A program made the translations under genes and the position numbers. 64,000 nucleotides of DNA from Bacteroides cellulosilyticus (GTDB lineage: Bacteria; Bacteroidota; Bacteroidia; Bacteroidales; Bacteroidaceae). The stretch spans positions 6,324,501 to 6,388,500 of the forward strand of contig NZ_CP081903.1 in the NCBI RefSeq assembly GCF_020091405.1. Direction: 5' to 3'. This document shows positions 1 to 9,016 of this stretch, in pieces (position 1 is the stretch's first letter; every line of letters begins with the position of its first letter). The notes beneath the pieces were generated by a model. That model did not search any database. It was not told the DNA's origin and saw only the letters and a list, made by a program, of their open reading frames with translations.

Positions 1-302
1 GCAGGGTTGATACGGTTGAAATTCCACATACCACGCACGACGGGGGTGAGCCGTCCCATAGGCGTGTTCAAGGCATAGCCGTCTACAAGCGCGTCGCGGG
101 CAACGGACATGAGTTGGTTTACAATCAGTTCGGTGTCGGCGGCACGGTAGATGCCCCGGCTGCGCTCTTCGAGGATAAGTGCCAGGTCGTGCACATCGAG
201 TGTGCCCCGCAGCACGACGCGGGGATGGAGGTCGTCACTTTCTTTCAGGTTGTAGTGCTGGAGGCGGACGCCCCATTCTACACGTTTCTTGTATTTAGCC
301 AT
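1..302 (-). CDS. HU/IHF-like DNA-binding protein, N-terminal part (runs off the left edge)
   Basis: The minus-strand frame opens with ATG at 302 and stays open to base 1, giving about 100 residues (starting MAKYKKRVEWGV). The stretch from about residue 45, with YRAADTELIVNQ and GYALNTPMGRLTP, matches the HU-like fold of Bacteroides DNA-binding proteins (the HU-DNA_bdg type often followed by a DUF4469 domain). In that family the 'NTPLG'-like turn leads into the DNA-binding arm. The rest of the gene is outside the window. A seven-unit palindrome array lies 104-251 bases upstream of the ATG. The closest match to a Bacteroides -7 box is an imperfect TACCTTTA at 338-331. Family assignment is fairly secure; the role, nucleoid structuring or local regulation, is unknown. 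Confidence 0.75.
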   Translation of the reverse strand, partial: MAKYKKRVEWGVRLQHYNLKESDDLHPRVVLRGTLDVHDLALILEERSRGIYRAADTELIVNQLMSVARDALVDGYALNTPMGRLTPVVRGMWNFNRINP

Positions 303-405
303 AATGATGGAAAAGTTTTATTCAGAGAGGTAAAGGTAGGCAATGCGTGTGAGAGTATGATGGTAGTGGCGGTTAAAGTGTGTGAAAGGGTAAGGATGAA
401 GTTCA

Positions 406-553
406 TATACGCTCCGATATAGTGTTTTATACCGAAGCGTATATTAAATTATACCGCACGGTATATTTATTTATATCACTCGGTATAAACAGATATACCG
501 CACGGTATAATTAGATATACCGAATGATATAATTCAATATATCGGATGATATG
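406..553. repeat. Array of seven 16-bp palindromes, 22-bp period (array 1)
   Basis: Units start at 406, 428, 450, 472, 494, 516 and 538, exactly 22 bases apart. Each is a dyad built from half-sites of the type TATACCG, TATATCG or TATACGC. The copies at 450 and 494 are identical and perfect except at the centre (tataccgcacggtata). Spacers are 6 bases and AT-rich, with no shared sequence. The array lies between the 3' end of the ccsBA-like gene and the start of the HU-like gene, both minus strand. The remainder of 303-697 holds only the inverted repeat at 605-691; no small ORF is convincing. Confidence 0.9.
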
Positions 554-604
554 TATACTTCATCCTTAGGCTGTAGGAAGGTATAACAACAGGAGGAAGG
601 GAGG

Positions 605-691
605 AATGAAGAATGAGGAACGAAGAATTACCTTGCGGCATGCTTGCATAGCGCAGCCAAATTCTTCATTCTTCATTCTTAGTTCTTCATT
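605..691. repeat. Inverted repeat of GAAGAATGA-type arms
   Basis: Left arm 605-629 (aatgaagaatgaggaacg...) and right arm 660-691 (attcttcattcttcattc...) are imperfect inverted copies around a roughly 30-base centre that itself contains gcatgc/ttgcat. Repeated GAAGAATGAA-type arms are common in Bacteroides intergenic DNA and look like short non-autonomous repeats. This one sits just 3' of the ccsBA-like stop codon, so it could also act as an RNA hairpin at the transcript end. Confidence 0.6.
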
Positions 692-697
692 AAATTA

Positions 698-3106
698 TCA
701 TTTCCCAAAACGCGCCCGCCTATACCCAGCATAAATCATCAGCGCAAAAGCGCAGGCATACGTAATGAAGACGGCAGTCAGTCCCGGCGGTGTATCACCT
801 CCGCCATACGAATGAAGACCGGACAGATAGTAGTTCACACCGAAGTAAGTCATCAGTACCGAAGCAAGTCCCAGTACGGACATGACGCTGAATGCATAAT
901 CCGAACGGAGAACGGGAAGAAAGCGTGCATGCAGGATAAAAGCATAAACTACCATCGTAATCAATGCCCAAGTCTCTTTAGGATCCCAGCCCCAATAACG
1001 TCCCCACGACTCATTTGCCCAAACAGCACCAAGGAAGATGCCCGCCGTCAGCAGATAAAGCCCTATATGCAGGGACATTTCATTGATGATGCGGAGTTCA
1101 CGGATATGGGGCTGCAACAAGGCTACTTTCGACGGATTGCCGGCACTCATGAATGCAAGGGTAAGCAGACCGAGCAGGAAACTGATACCGAAGAAGCCAT
1201 AACTTGCCGTAATTACAGCCACATGTATCATCAGCCAATACGACTTCAACACCGGAACCAGGGGAGTGATTTCGGGGTCCATGAAGTTCAGGTTGGCAAC
1301 AAACAGGATGATACCTGCGAAGAAAGCCGCCAAAGCCAACGTCATGGAGGAACGCTTGATAAACAAAAGTCCCGCCAACGCTGTAGCCCAGGCCACATAT
1401 ATCATGGACTCATAAGCATTGGCCCAGGGGGCACGCCCGGATATGTACCAACGGATACCGATTCCGGAAGTATGCAACAAGAAGATCAGTACGACCAACG
1501 CCACCAAGGGAATGATAACGGTTTTCAGCAGACGGCGTCCGGGCTTCAGCAACCGCCCTACCACGAATATCAACAATAACAGTCCGACCGCCATATACCC
1601 CATAGCCGACCAGAAGAACAAACGTGCTTTATTATAAAACAATTCCCACGACACTTGCTTCTCCGTCAGCAAAGGTGTGGCGCTCTGCTTCTGTTGATAC
1701 ACGTTCATCATGGAAAGCACCTCTCCCGCGCTCTCCCATGTACCGGTACGCAAGGCATCAAAAGCTTCTCCCAGATACCACGGCATGATTTTCGATACGA
1801 ACAGAGAGTCTTTCCCGGAATACACACTCAGATCATCTCCCGGAGAATACCATTTGCCACTCGTATCTCCCGGCAACGGGAACAGTGCAAACATCTTTCC
1901 TTGTTGCAGGGAATACAGGATATTAATCTTTTCGTCCAGCTTCAACAGGTCTTTTTCAAGCCGCGAACGTTCGGCTGCCGGACGGGAATATGCCTTGTCT
2001 ACGGCATCGGAAATCAGATAGCTGCCATCTTCACTGAATACATCAAAGAAACGGATATATTTGCCTTCGGGCAGAGCGTAGGCTTGCGGCAATTCTTTAT
2101 TAGTCTGGCGGATAAAGGGAATATTTCCCCAGTAAGACGGATTCATAAGAAAACCGATAATGACCTGTTCGGAACTAAGTCCTTCGAAAGTATCGCTACG
2201 GTAGATCTTGCGCAAGAGTTTGTCCGTATAAGTATCTACTGGTTCAATACGGCCTGTAGGACATTGTATCTGCATTCTCCCCCATTGTTCAGCCTGTTCC
2301 GCAGGGATGGTGTTCTTCAGCAGATGTTCCGTTTCTGCCTTTTGCGCAAAGGAAAGGGTGGGAAGAAAAGCCAGTAGCAAAAGAGGAGTCACCTGTTTCA
2401 ATTGTTTTGCCAGTTGGCGGAAACGGGATTTTTTATCTGCCAGAGTCAGCAACATACCGGCAAGCAGCAGCAGATATCCGGCATACGTAATACCTGTTCC
2501 TGCCGTATCATTGTTGACGGTCAAGACGGTGCCCTGTTCATCGGCATCATAGGAGGACTGGTAGAGCCGGTATCCCTGTTCGTAAATCACCTTATTCATG
2601 TAGATGTGTTCGCTCCGTTCTCCCTCTTCCGTATGAATGGTAAGGAAACTCTCAAAAGAAGAAGGGCTATGAGAACCGGGATAACGAACTAACTTAAAGT
2701 CATCCAGGCGGATGGAAAAAGGTAACGGGCGTTGGTCTTCCGTTGTACGCATATGGGACACGGTTTCTCCTTCCCTGATATGCACAATGCCCTCAAAACC
2801 GAACATATTGGTCACCAATGCTCCCAGCAGAATTACAATGAAGGAAATATGCAATAGTAAGACTCCGTATTTGCGCCGGCTCCACAGACGTGCTTGCCAG
2901 GCAGTAGCACAGAAATTGAGTACCAAGAGAAATTGCAGAAGATAGAAAAGCGGATTGTTATAGATTATTTCCCTTGCCATTGCCGTCCCTTGCGCCTTCT
3001 CGACAAAAGTTGCGGCAGCCAGCAAGATCACATAATGCACCAGCAATATCAATGTTATCTTCCACGAGGTGAACATCGCTTTCAGGGAGGAGCTTACTTT
3101 TTTCAT
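698..3106 (-). CDS. ccsBA: Cytochrome c biogenesis protein, ResB-CcsA fusion
   Basis: The 802-residue polytopic membrane protein belongs to system II cytochrome c maturation, which exports heme and attaches it to CXXCH cysteines in the periplasm. The N-terminal ~240 residues are ResB-like: four membrane segments and a periplasmic part with IREGETVSHMR. A long periplasmic stretch follows. The C-terminal ~280 residues form a CcsA/CcmC-type heme-handling domain with the tryptophan-rich WWD motif at about 696-713 (ESWGRYWGWDPKETW). Fused CcsBA proteins are the usual form in Bacteroidetes. It sits 58 bases after the DAHP synthase gene and close to an operon encoding two c-type cytochromes with four CXXCH motifs, which are plausible clients. 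The start gives MKKVSSSLKAMF and a plausible cytoplasmic N-terminus. Confidence 0.9.
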   Translation of the reverse strand: MKKVSSSLKAMFTSWKITLILLVHYVILLAAATFVEKAQGTAMAREIIYNNPLFYLLQFLLVLNFCATAWQARLWSRRKYGVLLLHISFIVILLGALVTNMFGFEGIVHIREGETVSHMRTTEDQRPLPFSIRLDDFKLVRYPGSHSPSSFESFLTIHTEEGERSEHIYMNKVIYEQGYRLYQSSYDADEQGTVLTVNNDTAGTGITYAGYLLLLAGMLLTLADKKSRFRQLAKQLKQVTPLLLLAFLPTLSFAQKAETEHLLKNTIPAEQAEQWGRMQIQCPTGRIEPVDTYTDKLLRKIYRSDTFEGLSSEQVIIGFLMNPSYWGNIPFIRQTNKELPQAYALPEGKYIRFFDVFSEDGSYLISDAVDKAYSRPAAERSRLEKDLLKLDEKINILYSLQQGKMFALFPLPGDTSGKWYSPGDDLSVYSGKDSLFVSKIMPWYLGEAFDALRTGTWESAGEVLSMMNVYQQKQSATPLLTEKQVSWELFYNKARLFFWSAMGYMAVGLLLLIFVVGRLLKPGRRLLKTVIIPLVALVVLIFLLHTSGIGIRWYISGRAPWANAYESMIYVAWATALAGLLFIKRSSMTLALAAFFAGIILFVANLNFMDPEITPLVPVLKSYWLMIHVAVITASYGFFGISFLLGLLTLAFMSAGNPSKVALLQPHIRELRIINEMSLHIGLYLLTAGIFLGAVWANESWGRYWGWDPKETWALITMVVYAFILHARFLPVLRSDYAFSVMSVLGLASVLMTYFGVNYYLSGLHSYGGGDTPPGLTAVFITYACAFALMIYAGYRRARFGK

Positions 3107-3147
3107 GCGCGGATATATCCTTTCAATTGTTTTATGATTGATCTGTC

Positions 3148-3182
3148 ATTCTATTGAAACATTGTTATTCTATTGAAACATT
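3148..3182. repeat. Tandem 16-bp direct repeat at the end of the DAHP synthase gene
   Basis: The 16-mer attctattgaaacatt occurs at 3148-3163 and 3167-3182, 19 bases apart. The second copy covers the last codons and the stop of the DAHP synthase gene; the first lies in the gap before ccsBA. It looks like a small local duplication. No function can be assigned. Confidence 0.8.
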
Positions 3183-3908
3183 CAACGTAGCCAACAATTC
3201 TGCCAGTGCCGGTGGTGTCAGTTGCTGGGCAGCATCAGAAAGAGCTTTCTGCGGACAGCAATGCGACTCGATAAACAGACCGTCGGCGTGCAAAGATATG
3301 GCTTTCTCGCAAATAGCCGCCAATAATTCACGTTTTCCTCCGATATGGCTCGGATCACAGTAGAAAGGCAATTCAGGAAAATGAGTATGAAAACGTTCCG
3401 CCAACTCCCAAAGGGGGGCATTGCGGTAAGGAGAACTATCTACCGTGCAGAAGCCACGATGAATGATGCGGATGTCTTTCAGTCCGGCCTGTTGAAGGCG
3501 TTCTACCGCACCAATCCATAAGTCTACGTCGGGACATACAGGATTCTTCACCCATACCGGCATATCGCACCCGCGCAGGGCTTCTGCCAGTTCGTGCATC
3601 ATAAAAGGGTTGACCGTAGTACGCGCACCAATCCAGATCATATCCAGACCGGCTTTCCGTACAGCTTCCACGTGGCAGGGAAGTGCCACCTCAGTCATAA
3701 CCCGAAGTCCCAGTTCCTGTTGTATCTCTCGCATCCAGTCCAGTCCTTCTTCGCCAACTCCCTCAAATGTTCCACAACGCGAACGGGGCTTCCACAAGCC
3801 GGCACGCAGAATGCCAACGCCCATCTCTTTCAATCCTCTTGCTGTTTCCAACATCTGCGTACGACTTTCCGCACTACACGGACCGGCCACTAAACCTATA
3901 GTTTTCAT
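3165..3908 (-). CDS. 3-deoxy-7-phosphoheptulonate (DAHP) synthase, single-domain
   Basis: The 247-residue protein is of the DAHP synthase I/KdsA TIM-barrel family, which condenses phosphoenolpyruvate with erythrose 4-phosphate as the first step to chorismate. Visible landmarks are AGPCSAES (8-15), the KPR/GTFEGVG region, WIGARTT, WVKNPVCPDVDLWIG, IHRGF and the metal/phosphate loop CDPSHIGGKRE. The usual Bacteroides enzyme of this type, as I know it, carries a C-terminal chorismate mutase domain of about 100 residues. This one ends after the barrel, so it is either a paralogue or a split version. It precedes ccsBA on the same strand, 58 bases away. DAHP synthase rather than KDO8P synthase is favoured by the overall pattern, not proven. 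Confidence 0.8.
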   Translation of the reverse strand: MKTIGLVAGPCSAESRTQMLETARGLKEMGVGILRAGLWKPRSRCGTFEGVGEEGLDWMREIQQELGLRVMTEVALPCHVEAVRKAGLDMIWIGARTTVNPFMMHELAEALRGCDMPVWVKNPVCPDVDLWIGAVERLQQAGLKDIRIIHRGFCTVDSSPYRNAPLWELAERFHTHFPELPFYCDPSHIGGKRELLAAICEKAISLHADGLFIESHCCPQKALSDAAQQLTPPALAELLATLNVSIE

Positions 3909-3953
3909 ATTATAATAGTTACGAGTAACGAGCTAAGACAGTTACAGGCTACA

Positions 3954-4055
3954 AGCTACAAGTACCTTTCGGCATAATAACCGAAGTATCTCAATTCTCC
4001 TCCTCTTGGGAATTTAGATAGTCTGTAAATAACACGCCGAAAGGTACTTGTAGCT
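3954..4055. repeat. Perfect 20-bp inverted repeat with 62-base loop (REP/MITE-like)
   Basis: agctacaagtacctttcggc at 3954-3973 is exactly complementary to 4036-4055. The arms continue outward imperfectly through GCTACAAG/CGTAGCTC-type repeats. It fills the gap between the end of the cytochrome operon and the DAHP synthase gene. Related GTTACAAGCTACGAG-type sequence occurs at about 55922-55955 and 58568-58594. It may end the operon transcript as a hairpin or be a short mobile repeat; no ORF lies inside it. Confidence 0.75.
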
Positions 4056-4081
4056 CGTAGCTCATGTAGCTCGTAGCTTTC

Positions 4082-7000
4082 TCACTCTTCGATAATCACA
4101 CGGAAACCCACATTGTATACTTTCTGCCAAGGCAAATACGATCTGCGGTAGTATGTGGTGGACGCTTTCGGATGATCATTCCATGATCCGCCTCTAACCA
4201 CTTTTTCCGCACCCGTACCTTGCGCCTTTTCATTGTAAGGATAAGGCAGATAATCAGAGGATGTCCATTCGGCAACATTACCCTGCATATCATAGAGCCC
4301 CCACGCATTAGCCTGGTACTCACCGCCTTTCACCATCAGCATATTGCCGTCATCCACACCATTCTCCTTGGGTTGATACGTGTAGTACTTATACCACGGA
4401 TCATTCTCCCGCATCGGCATCGGATTCACTCCCTTCACTGCCATCTGATTCAGGTGCTTGTCAGCCAGATTCTCAAACTTACCAAAGTCTGTGTTCAAGG
4501 AACCATACCAGAACTCACCGTCGCTACCTGCACGGCAGGCCCACTCCCACTGAACCTCGGTAGGAAGAGTAACGGTCTTACCGGTCTTTTCACTCAGTTT
4601 CTTGCAGAATGCCATTGCCTCTTCCCAGCTCACACGGATGGCAGGCTGTTCAGGGTTGTTGGCAGGATAGCCCTGGTGTACATGGTCTTTCCACAATTGG
4701 CGGATGAAGCGGCTGTCATGTTCCGGGAAGATTGTGCGGAACTGTTCATTGCTGACTTCTATCTCACCCATCCAGAATCCTTTCTTCACAACTTGCTTAT
4801 GAGCAGGAGAGTAATCGGAATGCCCTCTGTTACTACCCATCACAAATGAACCGGCAGGAACACGGACAAAATTCATCTTTACGCCCGGAGCCAATTCAAT
4901 GCTCATTTTCGTTTCTCCTTCTTTGGCAAGCATAGTCTGGGCAGCGGCTTTATCAAACGGCCAGCCTTTGACTTTTACATCCTTGTCTTTATACTCCTTC
5001 CTTTCCGGTTTCACTGGGGCCGGTTTCTCTTGTCCTTCCAGGTATTTGGCATACGAACGGATCTCAGCCTGCCAGTCTACACCGGAGCGGGCATATTTCT
5101 CCGTCAATTCCGTACGGCGGCTGATTTGTTCCACTCCCTTAAATTCATTGGCTTTGAACTTGCCATGATAAGGAGCATTGAAGTCAATCCAGTTGTACAG
5201 AGCTTGCCATTCTTTGTCAGTCAGTTCCACTCCATGATGCCCCGTCTTCAATATCTTGATCAACGGACTCACGGAAGCATGATATTCATACGGATCGAGC
5301 ACTTCAATCTCCGCTTCCGGACCTTGACGGTACACATAAGGATGCAGATTCAGGTAACTGACTCCAAAACCGGAGAACTTATCTATCTTTCCACCTGTAA
5401 AGTCAGCCAGTTTATTGGAACCATCGTGGCAGGCAATACAAGCACGATCCAGTACAGGCTGTACTTCCAGATCAAAAGTGAAAGAACGTACTCCACCTTC
5501 CGGCTTCGTAATCTCATGGGGCGCCATTGCCGAAGCTTTCACACGTTTCGGTATAGGCAATTGGTTCTGGTCTTCGTGGCAACCTACACAAGAAACAGTT
5601 TCTCCCGGCATACCGGTCAGCCAGCTACGCATCCACTGAATGGCACGTCCTTCCGAATCCAACGGCTGCAATGAAATTGGTGTATTGGCAGGAATCTTAA
5701 ATATCGCGGAACCGTCTTCTTCTACAGGAACGGTCCCCAACAAGCGCTTGATATCCCAGCCGCTCTGAACACCTTGCGCCCAATGGTCGGACGGAGTTCT
5801 GTTATAAGCATATTCATAAGCAAGCACACGGAATGCTTTTACTGTACCACGGGGCACACCTTCCAGACCTTCACCCTCGTATATATCCTGAATGAATACG
5901 GTAGCCTCTTTACTGGCCGGATTAATCTTTTCAGGAATCACCGGAGGTACCGGACGCTGCACAACCGGAGTCGGGCAAATAAGACCTTCACCTTCAAATT
6001 CGGCAATCAACGTGAGGTTATCGTATATATCAATCAGATAGACTCCCCACAGGGCACTTTCATTCAGCTTAGCAGTAACCAGGAAATATTTATCGGTCAA
6101 CGGATAAGGCTTGATAAACTGAGGCCATACGCCATCTACCAAGCGGTCTTTCACAATCGGTTCTATCTTACGGTCGCGGAAAGGCAATTCCTGTAACATA
6201 CCTTTCTCCGACTTACGACTCTTTGAAGGATCAAACAACATCAAACGGCCGGAACGTGTCACACCATGATGACCGGAAATCACACCGATAAACTGTGATG
6301 AACCACCGGGCAGAGGTTTGGCATCGAACGTACTATTCGGGAAGTAAGAACCACTACCATACAAAGACTTCTGTTCCGTTCCGTCCGGATTCATGTGCAT
6401 TACGAAGCGTGAGAAATAGTGAGTCAAATCCGTATATTCCCAACGTGTGTACATGATACGGCCATTATTCATAACCGTTGGCGCCCAGTTGGCATCCTGG
6501 TCAAAAGTCAGACGACGCAAAGAGCCATCTTTCGGATCATACAAGCACATATTACCTACCTCATCATTACCATTCACGCAAGGTACACCGTTATAACCGA
6601 TATTGGATACAGCGATAAGCTTGCCGGAAGGCAAATAAGTAGCATCAAAGAATTCCAAATCCTTTTCCGGAGTCTCTATGAGTTTCTTCAAACCGGTACC
6701 ATCCAGCTTCACCTCAAATACTTGCCAGCGGCGGTCGGTATCTACCATAGAGAACATCAAACGGTCAGCATCCCAATGTAATTTCAAATCAGGAACAGAG
6801 GAACCGTTGGTAGGTTTAAAGATAGTACGGGTCTTAACATCTCCACGCAAGTTGGATAACTCTGCAATCTCAGCATTAAAACCACCGCGTGAAGCGGAAG
6901 TCTGGTTGGACCAATTGTTATTCTGAGTACCCAGAGCACGCGGATTCACCTGACGGGCGGAAGTACCTATCTTGTAACGGCCGACAATGATCTTATCCAT

Positions 7001-8074
7001 ATCCAACGCTGTATTTGCCAGCAGGATATCACGCTTCAGTTGCAAAGCTTTGCTGGCAGCTTCCAGTGCAGAAGCTTCATTCTTATAAATACCGGAGAAA
7101 CCTTTTCCGGTCAACAGCTTCAGTTCGGCAAGTCTGGCCTGGTTCGCATTCTTATCATAACCGGCATCTTTTGCCATATCATTATAAGCCTCTTCAATGG
7201 CACGCATATTCAGCCAACTCAGAGACTCCTGCAACTGATATACTTTCATAGCCTCCTGTGCCAGATTCAAATAGCCGATAACCTGATCGTCCAAGGTCGG
7301 TTTAGAAGCAATCTGGGCAATCTGGGCAGTGAAATAGGATTTATCATTCAGCAAATTAATGACTTCCGTTACTATATGCTTTTCGATACCGGCATCATAG
7401 GTCGTAACCAACGCTTTCATATCGCTTCCGCCGAATGGCAGGAACAAAGTAGCCTCTGTCGGATATTTAGCAACAAGATCCGAAGCAGCTCCGGCACCGG
7501 TAATCCCTTGGAGACGGAAAATCACCGTACCCGCAGAAGAGCGGTTTTCCAATCCGATCTCCGCCTCAAAGCGGGTATATTTCTTATCCAGAGGAACCAC
7601 GATTTGCGCATTGGCATTTGCCATGATCGTGCGTTTGTAGGTTTTACCTTTCATAACCACATCCTGTCCCTTGGCATTCTCATTAAAGCGCAGACCACCG
7701 CTACCTGTTTTCTTGAAAGTACTTCTCAGGTCGTTCAGCCAAACCGAAGAGCCGTCTGCCGCCACTAATTTAGCATTTGCCCATACAGCCTGGTCATCTC
7801 CTGTACCATCTACAGTACCCCAGGTATAAAGCACCATTTCATCCAGTCCGGTTATATCCGCCGAGAAAGGCACTGCCGCCTCTTTTGCCTTAATTACCTT
7901 CGATGCAACCGGCAAACAGGTCTTTTGCATTTCCGCATGGGCCTGATTCTTAGCCGCAGCAATGCTTTCCGCCCACGTAGCAGGCGCTTTCACCTTCGCA
8001 CTCGCCCTTCGCTGTGCCATAGTGGGAAGCGACAGGGCAATGCATACAGACATTACTAATAATTTCTTATTCAT
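4082..8074 (-). CDS. Secreted NPCBM / PD40 propeller / diheme / SUMF multidomain protein
   Basis: A 1330-residue exported protein (signal peptide MNKKLLVMSVCIALSLPTMAQ). An NPCBM-like module spans about 55-195. A helical linker leads to a PD40/TolB-like beta-propeller at about 400-720. A region resembling the middle domain of hydrazine-synthase-alpha-type proteins contains two heme-attachment motifs, CVGCH (829-833) and CIACH (879-883). The C-terminus (about 1065-1330) is a SUMF/formylglycine-generating-enzyme fold ending in RGGSW and GFRVI. The SUMF part lacks the C-terminal active-site cysteine pair of true FGE; its only cysteines are structural-looking (AFCKK, WACRAG). It is therefore probably a binding or scaffold domain. 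Last gene of the nine-gene operon, 25 bases after the propeller gene. I infer a periplasmic or surface redox protein; the substrate is unknown. Confidence 0.8.
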   Translation of the reverse strand: MNKKLLVMSVCIALSLPTMAQRRASAKVKAPATWAESIAAAKNQAHAEMQKTCLPVASKVIKAKEAAVPFSADITGLDEMVLYTWGTVDGTGDDQAVWANAKLVAADGSSVWLNDLRSTFKKTGSGGLRFNENAKGQDVVMKGKTYKRTIMANANAQIVVPLDKKYTRFEAEIGLENRSSAGTVIFRLQGITGAGAASDLVAKYPTEATLFLPFGGSDMKALVTTYDAGIEKHIVTEVINLLNDKSYFTAQIAQIASKPTLDDQVIGYLNLAQEAMKVYQLQESLSWLNMRAIEEAYNDMAKDAGYDKNANQARLAELKLLTGKGFSGIYKNEASALEAASKALQLKRDILLANTALDMDKIIVGRYKIGTSARQVNPRALGTQNNNWSNQTSASRGGFNAEIAELSNLRGDVKTRTIFKPTNGSSVPDLKLHWDADRLMFSMVDTDRRWQVFEVKLDGTGLKKLIETPEKDLEFFDATYLPSGKLIAVSNIGYNGVPCVNGNDEVGNMCLYDPKDGSLRRLTFDQDANWAPTVMNNGRIMYTRWEYTDLTHYFSRFVMHMNPDGTEQKSLYGSGSYFPNSTFDAKPLPGGSSQFIGVISGHHGVTRSGRLMLFDPSKSRKSEKGMLQELPFRDRKIEPIVKDRLVDGVWPQFIKPYPLTDKYFLVTAKLNESALWGVYLIDIYDNLTLIAEFEGEGLICPTPVVQRPVPPVIPEKINPASKEATVFIQDIYEGEGLEGVPRGTVKAFRVLAYEYAYNRTPSDHWAQGVQSGWDIKRLLGTVPVEEDGSAIFKIPANTPISLQPLDSEGRAIQWMRSWLTGMPGETVSCVGCHEDQNQLPIPKRVKASAMAPHEITKPEGGVRSFTFDLEVQPVLDRACIACHDGSNKLADFTGGKIDKFSGFGVSYLNLHPYVYRQGPEAEIEVLDPYEYHASVSPLIKILKTGHHGVELTDKEWQALYNWIDFNAPYHGKFKANEFKGVEQISRRTELTEKYARSGVDWQAEIRSYAKYLEGQEKPAPVKPERKEYKDKDVKVKGWPFDKAAAQTMLAKEGETKMSIELAPGVKMNFVRVPAGSFVMGSNRGHSDYSPAHKQVVKKGFWMGEIEVSNEQFRTIFPEHDSRFIRQLWKDHVHQGYPANNPEQPAIRVSWEEAMAFCKKLSEKTGKTVTLPTEVQWEWACRAGSDGEFWYGSLNTDFGKFENLADKHLNQMAVKGVNPMPMRENDPWYKYYTYQPKENGVDDGNMLMVKGGEYQANAWGLYDMQGNVAEWTSSDYLPYPYNEKAQGTGAEKVVRGGSWNDHPKASTTYYRRSYLPWQKVYNVGFRVIIEE

Positions 8075-8099
8075 AATACTTTGTTCTAAAGTTAATCTC

Positions 8100-8999
8100 C
8101 TATTTTAAGTTCGGTAAGCGAAAATTGTCTATATAGCAGGCAGCGGATATCTTACCGACATTCTTCTTATCATGCAAGTTCCACACCACTTTACCGTTTT
8201 TATCTATCTCTATCAATTGCGGTTCATCCACCGTGGTATCTTTTGTATGTCCGTACCAGTTACAAATCAATAGATTCCCATTCTTCAATTGCAGGATTTG
8301 CCCTACAAACAATAAAGCAACTCCTTCAATATCCAGTGCATTTACCCGTTTCAACTCTTCGCCTGTCTTGCGGTCGATCACGATGTAACAATGATTGTCG
8401 CCACAAGGCAACAGCAGATTTCCATCAGGAAGTTCAAGAGACGAGAATGCCTTGCCCTCAATCTGATGCTCAGCGATGATCTTCCCTTTACGGTTTACTT
8501 CCAGCACTTTCTGTTTTGCCATTACCGGTATCAGATAATTGCTGTTCCGGAGTTGGAATACTTGTCTGAACTGGCTGTGGGGTCTTTCCACCTCCAGATT
8601 CAATGTTACTTTGTTTACTTCTTTACCTTTCTTATCCAATTCTATGAATTGGGCAGGAACACCACATATTCCCAATAACACGCCACCGTTCTGCAACAAG
8701 GTAGCTGATTGTAATTCTGTCTTGTCCGGTGTTTTATAATCCCAGACCACCTGATGGTCCCATGTCACGAGTTTTGCTCCCCGCTTATACGAATACAAGA
8801 TTTCTCCCTTTTGAGTCAAAGCAACCGCATTACATTCTTCCCCTTTCTCCAAAGCATGCTGCCATTCCACTTTCCCCGTCTGTTTATCCAGCAGCAGAAT
8901 ATTCGGATTTCCGGAACCGGCAACCAAGAGTTTATCTTGTGCTGCCGCCCGAAATCCCATGGAAAGAATGATCCAAATAATTATATAAACCCTCATCAT
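8100..8999 (-). CDS. PQQ-like beta-propeller, exported
   Basis: A 299-residue protein with an N-terminal signal peptide (MMRVYIIIWIILSMGFRAAAQ), followed by repeated blades of the PQQ/quinoprotein-like type: LLLDKQTGKVEWQH, LVTWDHQVVWDY, FIELDKKGKEV, VLEVNRKGKII, IVIDRKTGEEL and LIEIDKNGKVVW. There is no CXXCH motif and no sign that PQQ itself is bound. Such seven-bladed propellers often serve as binding or assembly domains. It sits between the LsrF-like aldolase gene (17 bases) and the diheme/SUMF gene (25 bases), which suggests it works with the periplasmic arm of this operon. The start could be either of the two adjacent ATGs. Confidence 0.75.
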   Translation of the reverse strand: MMRVYIIIWIILSMGFRAAAQDKLLVAGSGNPNILLLDKQTGKVEWQHALEKGEECNAVALTQKGEILYSYKRGAKLVTWDHQVVWDYKTPDKTELQSATLLQNGGVLLGICGVPAQFIELDKKGKEVNKVTLNLEVERPHSQFRQVFQLRNSNYLIPVMAKQKVLEVNRKGKIIAEHQIEGKAFSSLELPDGNLLLPCGDNHCYIVIDRKTGEELKRVNALDIEGVALLFVGQILQLKNGNLLICNWYGHTKDTTVDEPQLIEIDKNGKVVWNLHDKKNVGKISAACYIDNFRLPNLK

Positions 9000-9016
9000 T
9001 CTTTTTGTAATCAGTG

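Noticed and set aside
812..1579. Long plus-strand frames opposite ccsBA and opposite the other minus-strand genes
   Set aside because: They are antisense to genes with clear domain content, have low-complexity composition and no recognisable family.
4082..5010. C-terminal SUMF domain as a working sulfatase-maturating enzyme
   Set aside because: The active-site cysteine pair near the C-terminus is missing, and no formylglycine-type sulfatase gene occurs in the window.
4082..8074. Hydrazine synthase (anammox-like) enzyme
   Set aside because: Only the propeller/heme region resembles the alpha subunit; the beta and gamma subunits are absent and the organism type does not fit.
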